Shown: positions 45,098 through 55,225 of the stretch, in pieces | How positions within the stretch are numbered: the first letter of the stretch is position 1 | Layout of the letters: each line of letters begins with the position of its first letter | Assembly: GCF_008831285.2 (NCBI RefSeq) | Contig: NC_045144.1 | Span: 8,781,886 to 8,845,885, forward strand | Direction: 5' to 3' | Length of the DNA: 64,000 nucleotides | DNA from: Nymphaea colorata | Lineage: Eukaryota; Streptophyta; Magnoliopsida; Nymphaeales; Nymphaeaceae | Program-made: the position numbers and the translations under genes | Notes under the pieces: model-generated | The model's input: only the letters and a program-made list of their open reading frames with translations | Told to the model about the DNA's origin: nothing | The model's database searches: none

Positions 45098-46190
45098 ATG
45101 GAATTAGAAGAACATCAAATCCAGATAGCCCAGTTACAAACCCAAATCAGAGAACTCCTGAAATGGAAAACCGAGACAGAAAATCTCCAAAAAGTCCCAA
45201 AAATCATGATCCAGACACTAGAAACAAAAATAGAAATCCAAGAACCAAAGCCATTACAAGAAATAACCGAGTCAGAAATCATATTCAAACCAAGGTTCAA
45301 AGATACAAACCTAAACCAAAGATTCCATAAGCCTACTATACAAATTTAACCGAGCCTGTTCACACCATCCAAACCCAAACTTATCTGGAAACTATCAAGA
45401 AGGAGAAAACCGCAAGCCAATCTATGATAATCAATAACTACCTAAGAAACCGGAAAAAAATTTGTGACTACCTAAACAAAAATCATATAGAAAAGAAAAC
45501 ATCACTAGGAAAAGACTATATTACCATACCATACCCAGGGATAAATAAAATGATAGCCTATCCAAACACAGACCCAAACCTAGTAAAAATGGTGCACAGT
45601 TATGGATTACTTTACACAGTTTACGCTAGCAATGCTAAAGAACTAGAAGAAATTCTAGAATTATGCAAAGCAGCAAAGTGGTACCTAGAAGTGACAAAAG
45701 CACCTCTTATCTTTCTAAGAATATATACTACCCAAGCAGAAATATTGGAGGACAGTATACTTCCTGCCATATATGCCGTCAAGATAGGACTAACAAAAGA
45801 GCTTGTGCAACCAGATTACCAGTCACAGGAAGAGATACTATTGCTAGAAATAAAAGACTTCTTTATCAGGAAAAGGCCCAAATATTTACAACTAATTTTT
45901 GAAGAATTGCTACACCAGTACCAAGAACCCAATGTATGGATGTACGAAGCAAGAAATGGACAGATCATCTATTCATTGTCATTAAAAACGAAAGAATAAA
46001 GTAAAGAGAAGATTTTAAGGTGGCTAGAAACATTGATAATGCCAGATAGACCACCACAGACTAGAGCAATAAAAGGACCATTAATGAGAACGAAAAATCT
46101 CAATAATATTGTCAGTTCATGCAAAAATATCGAGAGCATAAGTATGCAAAATGCCGAAAAGGTAAAGAATTGTGTGAAGTAAATCTTTAG
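45098..46190 (+). pseudogene. 3'-proximal viral ORF, transactivator/P4 position (plus copy)
   Basis: ATG at 45,098 (MELEEHQIQIAQLQTQIREL), an N-terminal coiled coil. After a frameshift near 45,340 the main part continues (45,424-45,999) with GLLYTVYASN, KWYLEVTKAP and FFIRKRP. A stop at 45,997 and a later shift remove the end, where the minus copy has a Cys/His-rich tail. By position, coiled coil and its own promoter-like signal it could be the inclusion-body/transactivator protein, but I see no clear transactivator motif. Confidence 0.6.
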
Positions 46191-46281
46191 GATAATAATT
46201 CGAGTCAATACTTCAATTACTACCATGACCATGGAAAAGCTGTGATTGATTGAAATATATTTTAAAGAAATACCACATACA

Positions 46282-46435
46282 AAAGCAGATTCGTCAGAGA
46301 CAGGGCGAATAAAGAACAGCGAATAAAGCAGATTCATCAGAGACAGAGCGAATAAAGAACAACGAATAAAGCAGATTCGTCAGAGACAAAGCGAATAAAG
46401 AACAGTGAATCAGAGACAGAACGAATAAAAGCAGA
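46282..46435 (+). repeat. 43-bp enhancer-like repeats of the viral promoter (plus copy)
   Basis: About three and a half units, each with AAAGCAGATTCGTCAGAGAC and GCGAATAAAGAACA. Most units contain CGTCA (inverse TGACG), the core of the as-1 element bound by TGA-type bZIP factors in the CaMV 35S promoter. They lie about 90 bp upstream of the TATA box. Confidence 0.8.
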
Positions 46436-46504
46436 CCGCACTAAGAAAAGAAGACATCTCAACCACACATCTGGATGCTAACGAGTCAAACTTGAGCCGC
46501 AGAT

Positions 46505-46559
46505 CTCCGCCTCAGAGGTCTATATATTGAAAGCAGCAGGAAGCAGGACCCCAAACCCA
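46505..46559 (+). promoter_or_regulatory. Viral genomic promoter TATA region (plus copy)
   Basis: TCTATATATTG at about 46,519-46,529, downstream of the CGTCA repeats, as in a caulimovirid pregenomic RNA promoter. The sequence breaks off at 46,559, so the leader is lacking. Confidence 0.65.
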
Positions 46560-46880
46560 AGTAAAAACAAAGCAGTCATTTGTAAAAAACAAATTGACTT
46601 CCTAGGAATAGAAATAGACAAAGCATGTATTAAAATGCAAACTCATATTGTTTAAAAAATAACACAAACATAAGAAGTTGATACTTGTGCGAAGTAAATC
46701 TTTAGGATAATAATTCCAGTCAATACTTCAATCACTTCCATTACTATGGAAAAGCTGTGATTGATTGGAATATATTCTAAAGAAATACCACGTACAAAAG
46801 CAGATTCGTCAGAGACATAACGAATAAAGAACAACGAATAAAGCAGATTCGTCAGAGACAGAGCGAATAAAGAACAACGA
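46559..46880 (+). other. Viral filler fragments between the two copies
   Basis: 46,559-46,684 repeats an RT piece also found from about 44,008, joined at AAGTAAAAAC. 46,685-46,880 repeats the end of the 3' ORF and the promoter repeats (compare 46,172-46,375). At 46,881 the sequence switches to minus-oriented coat-protein DNA. The piece is a mosaic of at least two viral segments. Confidence 0.8.
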
Positions 46881-47940
46881 ATATTTTGTCTTGCATTTAT
46901 TTTTATTTGGTCTTCCTATATTTTTTCAATATTCGAATGTGAAAATTTTGCTTTAATAGATCCTAAGTATTTTTCTAAAATGTCTAACGGGTTTGTAGTA
47001 GTCGCTCCTTTACTATCTGTGTCTGTTCTTAGAGATTCTTTTGAGGAATTAGGTAACTGGTCGAACCATAAATATACGTTTCCTACAAATGAATTTTCTA
47101 TATATGCTGGTACATTTTTAATTTCTATTTTGCTTTCTGTAATGTGTTTACTCATTTCATTTTCCATATTTGTAATAATACTAGTATGTTGTTTGTATTA
47201 TCTAAATTTAATATTCCTTGTTTCCATTCTTTTTCTTCGATTTTTGTTTTTAGCCTAGATTTCCAAATTCTTTCCCATCTTTCACTTTTACTATAATCAT
47301 CATAGTGTCTATTTCTACTCGGCTTTTCTTTATGTGTTCTTGGACCTGCTGGATATTCTTCTTTAATTTTTATACCTTCTTTAGGCATTGTGTTCATAGT
47401 TATTTTCATGTCTGTTATTGATTCATTTTCTCCTTGGTTCATTAGTTCTGTATAAGTTACACTTGGTTCGTAGTTTTCTGTTTCAATCTCGTTTTCTGTT
47501 TCTAAATGTCGTATACTATTTGTTTCTACCATATTTATCTCTCTATGTTTTTGCAAATTATCTAACACTTGATCTAATTTTTTATTTGTTTGTTCAAATT
47601 TCTGGTCTATTTTATCTATTAATTTTTCCAACAGTTCTATAACTTTATCCATTTTATCTTCCAGACGCGCTGGGCAACCTTGCACCGACTGTTCTTGATC
47701 AGTAGGGCAACCTTTATATTGCCACGTCTTCAATTTAGGCTTAGGCTTGTTTTCCTTGTTAAGTCTTCTTATCCTATCTAGTATTGTTTCGGTATTCATT
47801 TCTTCTTCGTCTAGTATTAAGTACCTATCATCCTGATTTAACTCTAAAAATTTTCGTTCTAAGTTTGTTTCAATTATTCGGCATTTCTGTCTGAATACAA
47901 AATTTTTCTTGGAATCAATTTTGTATTCTGATTTGTTCAT
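46881..47940 (-). pseudogene. Coat protein, N-terminal part (minus copy)
   Basis: ATG at 47,940 (MNKSEYKIDSKKNFVF), overlapping the stop of small ORF1 as ATGA. It is open to 47,152, then runs on, with a start-of-block change near 47,155, to the copy end. The region has a coiled coil (about 47,550-47,650) and acidic stretches. It is cut by the circle opening; the rest of the gene is at 54,457-55,225. Confidence 0.8.
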
Positions 47941-48224
47941 ATAAACGAATCTGTTATGACTCTTCCAATAATTAGGTCTTGGTTATACATAGCTGTTAGG
48001 TATTTTATCTCTCTTTTAACTATGTGGTCTGAAATATACAATTTTTCTAGTTTTCGTTCTACCTTTTGGATTTCGGGTTTCTTTTGATCTATGTTTCTTA
48101 GGATATCAGTGAGTTGATTACTTATACGTTTCTGATTTTCCAAAATTATTTTTAAGTCATACAATATTTTTTTAAATTCTGTTTTATCGATATTTTGTGA
48201 AGGGTTTTCCTATCCGATAAGTGC
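47937..48224 (-). CDS. Viral small ORF1, coiled-coil protein
   Basis: From the first ATG (48,164) it encodes 75 residues; the open frame extends upstream without ATG to about 48,210. Heptad-like spacing of Leu and Ile (LKIILENQKRISNQLTDIL) suggests a coiled coil, as in virion-associated proteins of caulimovirids. The stop TGA overlaps the coat-protein ATG (ATGA, 47,937-47,940). It is present only in the minus copy. Role inferred from position. Confidence 0.5.
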
Positions 48225-48571
48225 AAACATTTCCATTCTCATGTATGTGTTTTGTGTCCTAAGATCTATCGGATTGCACTAACTGAAATAACCATCATCC
48301 TTTATATGATCTGATAGGCTCAAGTCTCATCCTTACTGTGTTTCCCTCATGACATGACCATCTCACTTTCTCCGATCGGCCTTTGTCTTTGTGGGTACTC
48401 GTCTGGGGTCTTTCCCTCTTGGGTTACACATTCAGATTCCTCTTTTACCATTCAGTCATATAAGCAAACTCAAGTGAACTTCAACCTAAACAATTAACAG
48501 AAATTAAGACTATTCTATACATGCATAAAGATCAAAATGTTAGCACATACTCGTAAGGAAAACTAACACTT

Positions 48572-48577
48572 TTATTT
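48572..48577 (-). terminator. Possible poly(A) signal in the viral leader
   Basis: AATAAA on the minus strand, about 250 bases after the TATA box. Pararetroviral genomic RNA is polyadenylated from a signal downstream of its own start, so position fits. The word is common in AT-rich DNA. Confidence 0.3.
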
Positions 48578-48709
48578 CATAATTAAAGCAAACATACTTA
48601 CAGTTATTTCATCAATCCCTGACGAGGTTGATGATAGCTTACTACTGCTTGTCTCCGGAACAAACTCCATGAGACTACTTACTAGACTATATAGTTACAA
48701 CACACTCAA

Positions 48710-48721
48710 GCTCTGATACCA
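48710..48721 (-). other. Viral primer binding site, tRNA-iMet
   Basis: On the minus strand TGGTATCAGAGC, 12 bases complementary to the 3' end of initiator tRNA-Met, the primer used by all caulimovirids. It lies about 100 bases after the TATA box and about 550 before small ORF1. Confidence 0.85.
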
Positions 48722-48814
48722 AAATAACACAGACGACACTCAAGATCTAGAGAACATAAGGCAAAGATGTCATTTAGAACCAGGAATTAAAGACGCAGGG
48801 TTCCCGCTTCCTGC

Positions 48815-48840
48815 TGCTTTCAATATATAGACCTCTGAGG
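48815..48840 (-). promoter_or_regulatory. Viral genomic promoter TATA region (minus copy)
   Basis: On the minus strand TCTATATATTGAAAGCAGC, the same as in the plus copy at 46,519. The CGTCA repeats lie upstream (48,915-49,069) and the primer site downstream, giving the complete promoter-leader arrangement. Confidence 0.7.
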
Positions 48841-48914
48841 CGGAGATCTGCGACTCAAGTTTGACTCGATAGCATCTAGATGTGTGGCTGAGATGTCTTA
48901 TTTTCTTAGTGCGA

Positions 48915-49069
48915 TCTGCTTTTATTCATTCTGTCTCTACTTCGCTATTCTTTATTCGCTCTGTCTTTGACGAATCTGCTTTATTCGCTATTCTTTATTC
49001 GGTCTGTCTCTGACGAATCTGCTTTATTCGCTATTCTTTATTCGGTCTGTCTCTGACGAATCTGCTTTT
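48915..49069 (-). repeat. Enhancer-like promoter repeats (minus copy)
   Basis: Three to four units of the same CGTCAGAGACAGA / GAATAAAG repeat as in the plus copy. On the plus strand they read TCTGACGAATCTGC, so the TGACG word is explicit. Confidence 0.8.
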
Positions 49070-49159
49070 GTACGTGGTATTTCTTTAGATTATATTCCAA
49101 TCAATCACAGCTTTTCCATGGTAATGGTAGTGATTGAAGTATTGATTGAAATTATTATC

Positions 49160-50211
49160 TTAAAGATTTACTTCGCACAATTGTTTACCTTTTCCGCATT
49201 CTACACACTTATGCTCAGGGTATTTTTGCATGAACTGACAATATTCCTTTAGATTTTTCGTTCTCATTAATGGTCCTTTTATTGCTCTAGTCTATGGTAG
49301 TCTATCTGACATTATCAGTGTTTCTAGCCACCTTAAAATCTCCTCTTTACTTCCTTCTTTCGTTTTTAATGACAATGAATAGATGATCTGTCCATTTCTT
49401 GCTTCGTACATCCATACGCTGGGTTCTTGGTACTGGTGTAGCAATTCTTCAAAAATTACTTGTAAATCTCTGGGTCTTTTCCTGATAAAGAAGTCTTTTA
49501 TTTCTGGCAATAGTATCTCTTCCTGTGACTGGTAATTTGGTTGCACAAGCTCTTTTGTTAGTCCTATCTTGACGGCATATATGGCAGGAAGTATCCTGTC
49601 CTCAAATATTTCTGCTTGGGCAGCATATATTCTTAGAAAGATAAGAGGTGCTTTTGTCACTTCTAGGTACCGCTTTGTAGCTTTGCACAATTTTATAATT
49701 TTCTTCTTGTTCTTTAGCATTGCTAGTGTAAATGTCTGTGTTTGGATAGACTATCATTTTATTTATCCCTGGGTATGATATGGTAATATTGTCTTTTCCT
49801 GGTGAGGTATTCTTTTCGTTAGGATTTTTGTTTAGGTAGTCACAAATTTTTTTCAGGTTTCTTAGGTAGTTATTGATTATCATAGATTGGCTTGCGGTTT
49901 ACTCCTTCTGGATAGTTTCCATATAAGTTTGGGTTTGGGGTGGTGTGAACAAGCTCGGTTTAATTTGTACAGTAGGCTACTAGAATCTTTGGTTTAGGTT
50001 TGTATCTTTGAACCTTGGTTTGAATATGATTCTGACCCGGTTATTTCTTGTAATGGCTTTGGTTCTTGGATTTCTATTTTTGTTTCTAGTTTTGGTGTCT
50101 GGATATTTCTGGGACTTTCTGGAGATTTTCTGTCTCGGTTTTCCATTTCAGGAGTTCTCTGATTTGGGTTTGTAATTGGAATATCTGGGTTTGATGTTCT
50201 TCTAATTCCAT
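49160..50211 (-). pseudogene. 3'-proximal viral ORF, transactivator/P4 position (minus copy)
   Basis: ATG at 50,211 (MELEEHQ...), same coiled coil as in the plus copy. Several stops and shifts interrupt the first half; frames 49,602-49,883 and 49,292-49,720 carry the body. The end is preserved here: a tail with YCQF, HKCVECGKGKQLCE and a stop at 49,160, a possible zinc-binding motif. Function uncertain (see the plus copy). Confidence 0.6.
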
Positions 50212-50572
50212 TCTGATTATCTGCATAAATAAAAAGTTGCGTGATTAATTTACTGAGAGGCTTGGCATGGTGACCGCAACTCAGTTTGTAGTGTGTGTAG
50301 TGTGCTAATTGGTTTTCATATATGGTTCAGTTGTTTTGCGATCTGTTTCGCAATTCATCACTTTTGGATAGTGACCATTCATAAACGGATTAGATTAGTC
50401 TTTACCAGTAGCCGTTTGCTCTAGACTAGTCGTATTTTTCTTAACCAAATAAGGTTTTCGGTAAATAATGATTACCATTGTTACTTTTTTTTGCAGTTAT
50501 AGTATAATTGGTATCCAGTGGTGTTTTAGTTTTGTGTTTAATTTGTTCTTGTAAATAGTACTTTCTTCCTGG

Positions 50573-52481
50573 TTACAATTCATGTTCCTGGATAGACAAT
50601 CTGCATAGCAGTTTTCATTAGTCCTAATCACTTCAATGTCAAAATCAAATAATTTTATGTTGTTGACTAGTCTTCTTATTTCTTTCTTTACAATCGAGTT
50701 TTCTAACTTTGCACCTAACCAATGTCTTACTTGTGTATTATCAGTTCTGACTTTAAACTTAGTATAGACTACATATATTTCGATATGTCTAAGTGACTGG
50801 TATAATCCTAAAAGTTTTTTTCGGTTTATTTTCCATTTTGCTTCGTTTTCTTTAAAGCTTCCTGAGTGATATCTACATAGATATTCATTCTTATCATTTT
50901 CATACCTTTATTTTAAAACTGATCCATAACTATATTCTGAGACATCGGATTCTATAATCCATATAAATGGTTTCTGTTCATTTGGAAATTCTAGTTTAGG
51001 CAAGTTTTTACACACTGTTTTGATTTGGTTGATATGTAGTTTGTCTTCTTCTATCCATTAATATTCTTTGTCTTTTTTTAGTTTTTCTTGGAGAGGTTTA
51101 CAATGTTTTGCTAGGTGTGATATATATTCTCTGACTTGGTTTACTAGTCCTAAGAATGATTGTAACTTCTTTTTAGTATCAAGTTCTTCTGTTTGTGTTA
51201 TTCTTTGAACAATATGGGTTTGCATTTTAATACCTGCTTTGTCTATTTTTATTCCCAGGAAGTCAATTTGTTTTTTACAAATGACTGCTTTGTTTTTACT
51301 TATAGTTGTTCTTGCCTTGTTCGCATATTTTATGAATTTGTTTGACAACTCATAATGGTCTTGTGTGTGACTGAAAAGTAGTATATCGTCTATATATATT
51401 ACACAATTTCTTAACCCTTTAAACTGTTCGTCCATGAAACTTTGGAATCTTCTAGGAGCGTTTTTGTATCCAAATGGTGGTACATTCCATTCATAAAATC
51501 TGTTTGGAACTGTGGTTGTTGTTAGTTTTTTACTTTCTTCTTCAAGTTTTAAATGGTAAAATCCACTTTTGCAATCAAATTTACTAAAATATTGGTATCT
51601 TGATATTTGTTTAAGTTTTAGTATTTTATTTGGAATTGGGTAGTTATAAGTTTTAAATTTTGCGTTTAAATTTCTATAATCTATAACCATTCAAATTTTT
51701 CCTCTCTTTTGTTCATTGTGCTTATTAACAGTGAATGTTGGGCTATTATGTTTTGAGTTTGACTTTTGTATATATCCTTCTTTTAACATTTCATTTATGT
51801 GTAAATCGAATTTTTTTAGATCATCAGGTACATATTTTAAAGGTGGTTGTGTTATTATACTATCTTCTTTTATCAATTCTATTTTTACCATTGTGTTATG
51901 CTTGTCCCAATATTGTAATGGATTTTCTGAGTACAATTGTTCTAATCTTTTTCGTATGTTGGCTAGTTCATTTATTTGATAAATGTTTATGGTGATGGTA
52001 TTTATTTTTTCTCTTGTTAATTTTTGGGTTATTTTACTATCTCCTCTTATCCAGGGTGTTTGTTTTCTTTCATTGTTTTTTACTATCAATGCATTGATTT
52101 TTTCTTTACAATGTGTAGTTAGTATTAAGTATTTTTCTGTGATGTTTATAGGTAGGTAATTGTTTAAGAAATGCGTACCCAATATGATATCTTTGTAATG
52201 TAATTCAAAAACATAAATTCTATTAATTTTTATTTCCTTTTTTCAGATTTGTACATTTACATTTCCAGCTTTGCAATTTATTAGTGCTTTGGTTCCATTA
52301 AATCCTCTAACTTCCAAAGTGTTATCTAATTTTTCTCATTCTTTATCTGGTAAGCAATTCTTTTTGCATAAGTTTATTTGGGCTCCCGTGTCTATATATG
52401 TTGTATAATATCCATTATGATATCTTCGAGGTATATAACTTTTATTAATATATATATAAACTTGTTTTTACTAATATTCAT
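50573..52481 (-). pseudogene. Viral Pol: protease, reverse transcriptase, RNase H (minus copy)
   Basis: ATG at 52,481 inside the ATGA overlap with the upstream ORF. Protease with YIDTGAQINLC (about 52,400). Two TGG-to-TGA changes lie in the protease region, a TGA near 51,691 before the RT, and a TAA near 51,058. RT frame 51,058-51,690 has FDCKSGFYHLKLEEE, PFGYKNAPRRFQ and YIDDILLFS. RNase H follows to about 50,590. A 1-nt loss near 50,580 removes the original stop. This is the better template of the two for placing the virus in a tree. Confidence 0.92.
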
Positions 52482-52786
52482 TCGGTGTCACTTGACTCTT
52501 CATCACCATAGTTTCTTCTCCCAAATGCTCTATAAGTAACATATTCTACTCTTTTTCCTTTTTCTTCCCAGTATTCCATAAACTTCCATTCTGTAACTGC
52601 TCTTGCTCGTAAATAGGTAAAGAAATGTCTCATGTAGTCTCTAAATTTCTTCCTAATCACCCTTTTTTCTAATTTTCCTATAAATCTGAGTATGCATATG
52701 TAAATTCTAAATAATCTTCCTATCCTATTTCGTACAAAGTTCTTAGTGTCTCTATTATATGCTTTTACACTTGTATTTGAAAACAT
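52478..52786 (-). CDS. Basic 102-aa viral ORF upstream of pol, intact
   Basis: Starts MFSNTSVKAYNRDTKNFV at 52,786, inside the end of the preceding ORF, and stops at TGA overlapping the pol ATG. The middle is rich in Arg, Lys, Phe and Tyr; the tail is acidic (DEESSDTE). I know no matching family. Survival of an open frame in this copy, while others decayed, may be chance. Confidence 0.5.
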   Translation of the reverse strand: MFSNTSVKAYNRDTKNFVRNRIGRLFRIYICILRFIGKLEKRVIRKKFRDYMRHFFTYLRARAVTEWKFMEYWEEKGKRVEYVTYRAFGRRNYGDEESSDTE

Positions 52787-53013
52787 TCTGTTTCACCATA
52801 TGATATATCTGACATTCATTCATCTGAGTCTATGTTTCTAATCTCTCTAATCCATCTATCATGTTTTTTATGTATTAGACGATCAATAAATTGTCCAACT
52901 ATTACCATCTTTTTTAACAATAATACCCATTTGTTTCGGGTAGCAATAATTTTTCGTCTGCCATTTACATTCATTGGTACAATATATGTTAGTCCTTGTT
53001 CTAATTTAATCAT
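52765..53013 (-). pseudogene. Small basic viral ORF (minus copy)
   Basis: Counterpart of 42,296-42,544, starting MIKLEQGLTYIVPMNVNGR. One TGA at 52,816 interrupts it before the last 16 residues. Confidence 0.5.
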
Positions 53014-53213
53014 TTTATCCTTCCATTCTATTGATTATATTTCTCCACATTATGTCATTGTCATAGTAGTCATTTTCGTAATCTGTATAGTCCTTTGTAT
53101 AATAATCATCATTATCATAGGCTGATAGTATGGTCAACCTTTGTTCTTATTCTTTTATCATGTCTTTTAGGTTGTTGATGAATCGTTTTACTAATATATA
53201 TAGCTTTAATATG

Positions 53214-53300
53214 TTAGCTAATTTTTCTTTCCTCTAATACTCTATTTAATGCCTTTTTCATATCTTGTTCGAAATTTTTTGTATTTATTTGGCTAATCAT
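53214..53300 (-). CDS. 28-aa viral micro-ORF (minus copy)
   Basis: ATG at 53,300, overlapping the movement-protein stop (GATGATTAG). Matches 42,003-42,089 at all but a few residues. Confidence 0.4.
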   Translation of the reverse strand: MISQINTKNFEQDMKKALNRVLEERKIS

Positions 53301-54460
53301 CAAAACTTCTTAATATTATTATGCGTTTTCCTAGATGTTCAATTTCTAGTGTATATTTTTCATTCTTAAAGTTTTCATATTTATTTAGTCACTTGTTGCC
53401 TAATATGATTACTATTAAACTGTCATTTCTCAGTGGTTGTAATGTAATCGGCTATCTTAATTTCTTTGCTCACTTTCCCTATGCTTCTTATGATGTTTCC
53501 CTGGATATCCTTGTATCTATGCTCACTTGGTAATACTGTATCATTATTTATCATGTCTAGCGTGATATAATTTTCTTCTGATCTTGTATCTATCAATATT
53601 TTCTTTATCATATTGTCTATAGTTCCTTTAACATGGAATTGTTTTTGGTGACTAGTTTCTCCTGATGTACTGACACTTAGTCTTTGTTTGATAATTTGTA
53701 ATTCAATTTGTCCATCTTCTACGTAATATGATTCATCATCGTTTATTATTGTTATTAGTTGTTTGAATGGATTGTCAATTTGTACTGTGCCATTTGTTTT
53801 TCGTTTTGCTGATATTTTATGTTTATTTGTTACTACATACATATTTTTTCCTTTAATAGTCATTACTTTACAACCTTTTTCGAGTTTTATTCCTGATAGT
53901 TTCCAGTATAATACTAGGCTTTTATCTATGTGCTTGTCTGTTAGACTTATAGTATAGTTAGGTTTTACAATAAACTTTAGTTTTCGATAAATTAGGTTTC
54001 CTCTAACTTTTGCTGTTATAGCTTTCTCTGCTGGGTAGATTATTCGTCTGATAAATAAAGTTCCAATGGAGTATCTATATCTTCTTTAAAACAAGCTTTC
54101 ACTAAAATTTCTAATCCTCCAAAATATACATATTTCATAGGATTTTTTATTTTTAGTTGTTTTAATTCTTCTTGGATTCCCTGTCTACTAATAAGTGGTA
54201 CTCTAGTTGTTTCTTCAGATAATCTTGCCTGTTTTATGTCTATTACGTGTTCTCGTTGGTTGATAATATTCATCTTCTTTTTTCTTAAGCATTGTTTTTA
54301 TTACTGGTATTTTCCTTATTAACGGAAAGTCAAATATTTTTTGCGTACTAATGTCCAATTCTATATTTTTTCATAAAAACTAACTCGCTGTATTGTCTAA
54401 TCTTCTGTCAACTCTTCTTGGTATCTAATATCTTGTGGTTTTTCTATCTTGTCACTCATT
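53293..54460 (-). pseudogene. Movement protein fused to a retropepsin-like domain (minus copy)
   Basis: ATG at 54,460, within the overlap with the coat-protein stop (ATGAGTGA). Early stops lie near 54,400. The 30K core is seen at 54,273-54,040 (YVYFGGLEILVKACFKEDID), then a 4-nt loss near 54,045, then LVLYWKLSG and MTIKGKNMYVVTNKH (53,863). The C-terminal domain contains KKILIDTRSEENYIT (about 53,570-53,610), a retropepsin active-site pattern with Arg in place of Gly. The later ILGNKC part follows after a disturbance near 53,430. The whole original ORF would be about 390 codons, longer than a plain movement protein. Confidence 0.78.
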
Positions 54461-55225
54461 TTCACTACTATTTGTTTCGTCTATTATCTCACTATCAGAT
54501 ATCTCTATTTTAATAAGTTCTTCAATATTAATATAATCGTCTTCTATTGTATTTACTAATTTTTGTTTTATAGGTTGTCTACAATTTTTTGCTATATGTC
54601 CTATTTTTCCACAGTTATAACATTTGCAACTTATTAGGTTTTTGGTATATTTATTTTTAGTTTTAATATAATATCTTTTCTTTGGGTACTTGTGTTTATT
54701 GTTTATATTTTTTATAGTAATGTTTAAGCTTCCTATATTTTTTATTGTATTTTCTTGATTTATAATATGTTTTACATCCTAATTGAGGTGTAATATGTTC
54801 TTCACAACATTTATATGGTGATTTTATTATTAGTTATAGTTTTTTGAACTTTACATAATCCTCACACATTGTTTTGAACAATGTTCTTATAAATTCTATT
54901 CTTGTTCCTAATGTATCTTTTTTAGGTTTATTTTCTTGGAACACTTTTATTACTTGTCCATAAACTATCAGTGATAATTTTAAAAACAACAAATCTAAAT
55001 ATCTAGGTTTTTCTTCTAAAGTTGCACTTGTTTGGTAATAATATTTATTGAACAGTTCTACATACTCTTCTAAGTAGCACATGTCACATATTGCTGAATT
55101 TAAAATATTTTGTCTTGCATTTATTTTTATTTGGTCTTCATATATTTTTTCAATATTCGAATGTGAGAATTAAGCTTTAATAGATTCTAAGTATTTTTTT
55201 AAAATGTCTAACGGGTTTGTAGTAG
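54457..55225 (-). pseudogene. Coat protein, C-terminal part (minus copy)
   Basis: Sense begins at 55,225 inside the gene. The frame 55,082-54,834 has CYLEEYVELFNKYYY and LIVYGQVIKVFQ, followed by a Lys/Tyr-rich region. The zinc knuckle CYNCGKIGHIAKNC (54,581-54,622) is intact CX2CX4HX4C. An acidic tail ends at TGA 54,457, overlapping the movement-protein ATG. Confidence 0.85.

Larger units (their letters stand above)
39177..46559 (+). mobile_element. Endogenous caulimovirid (pararetrovirus), plus-oriented copy, partial
   Basis: The copy starts inside the coat-protein gene and runs through movement protein, small ORFs, protease-RT-RNase H and the 3'-proximal ORF to just after the TATA box of the genomic promoter. 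Leader, primer site, small ORF1 and the coat-protein start are missing. All genes carry stops or frameshifts. Family placement rests on the 30K-type movement protein, the CX2CX4HX4C coat-protein knuckle, DTG protease, YIDD reverse transcriptase and RNase H, with no integrase. By eye it is roughly 90% similar to the minus copy at protein level. Confidence 0.92.
46881..55225 (-). mobile_element. Endogenous caulimovirid, minus-oriented copy: full circular genome, permuted
   Basis: Read in sense from 55,225 down: end of coat protein, movement protein, small ORFs, pol, 3' ORF, promoter, primer site, small ORF1, start of coat protein, down to 46,881. The two ends overlap: 46,881-47,001 and 55,105-55,225 are the same 121-bp coat-protein piece. 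One genome unit is therefore about 8,224 bp, typical for the family. The copy is better preserved than the plus one but still has stops and frameshifts in most genes. Confidence 0.92.
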
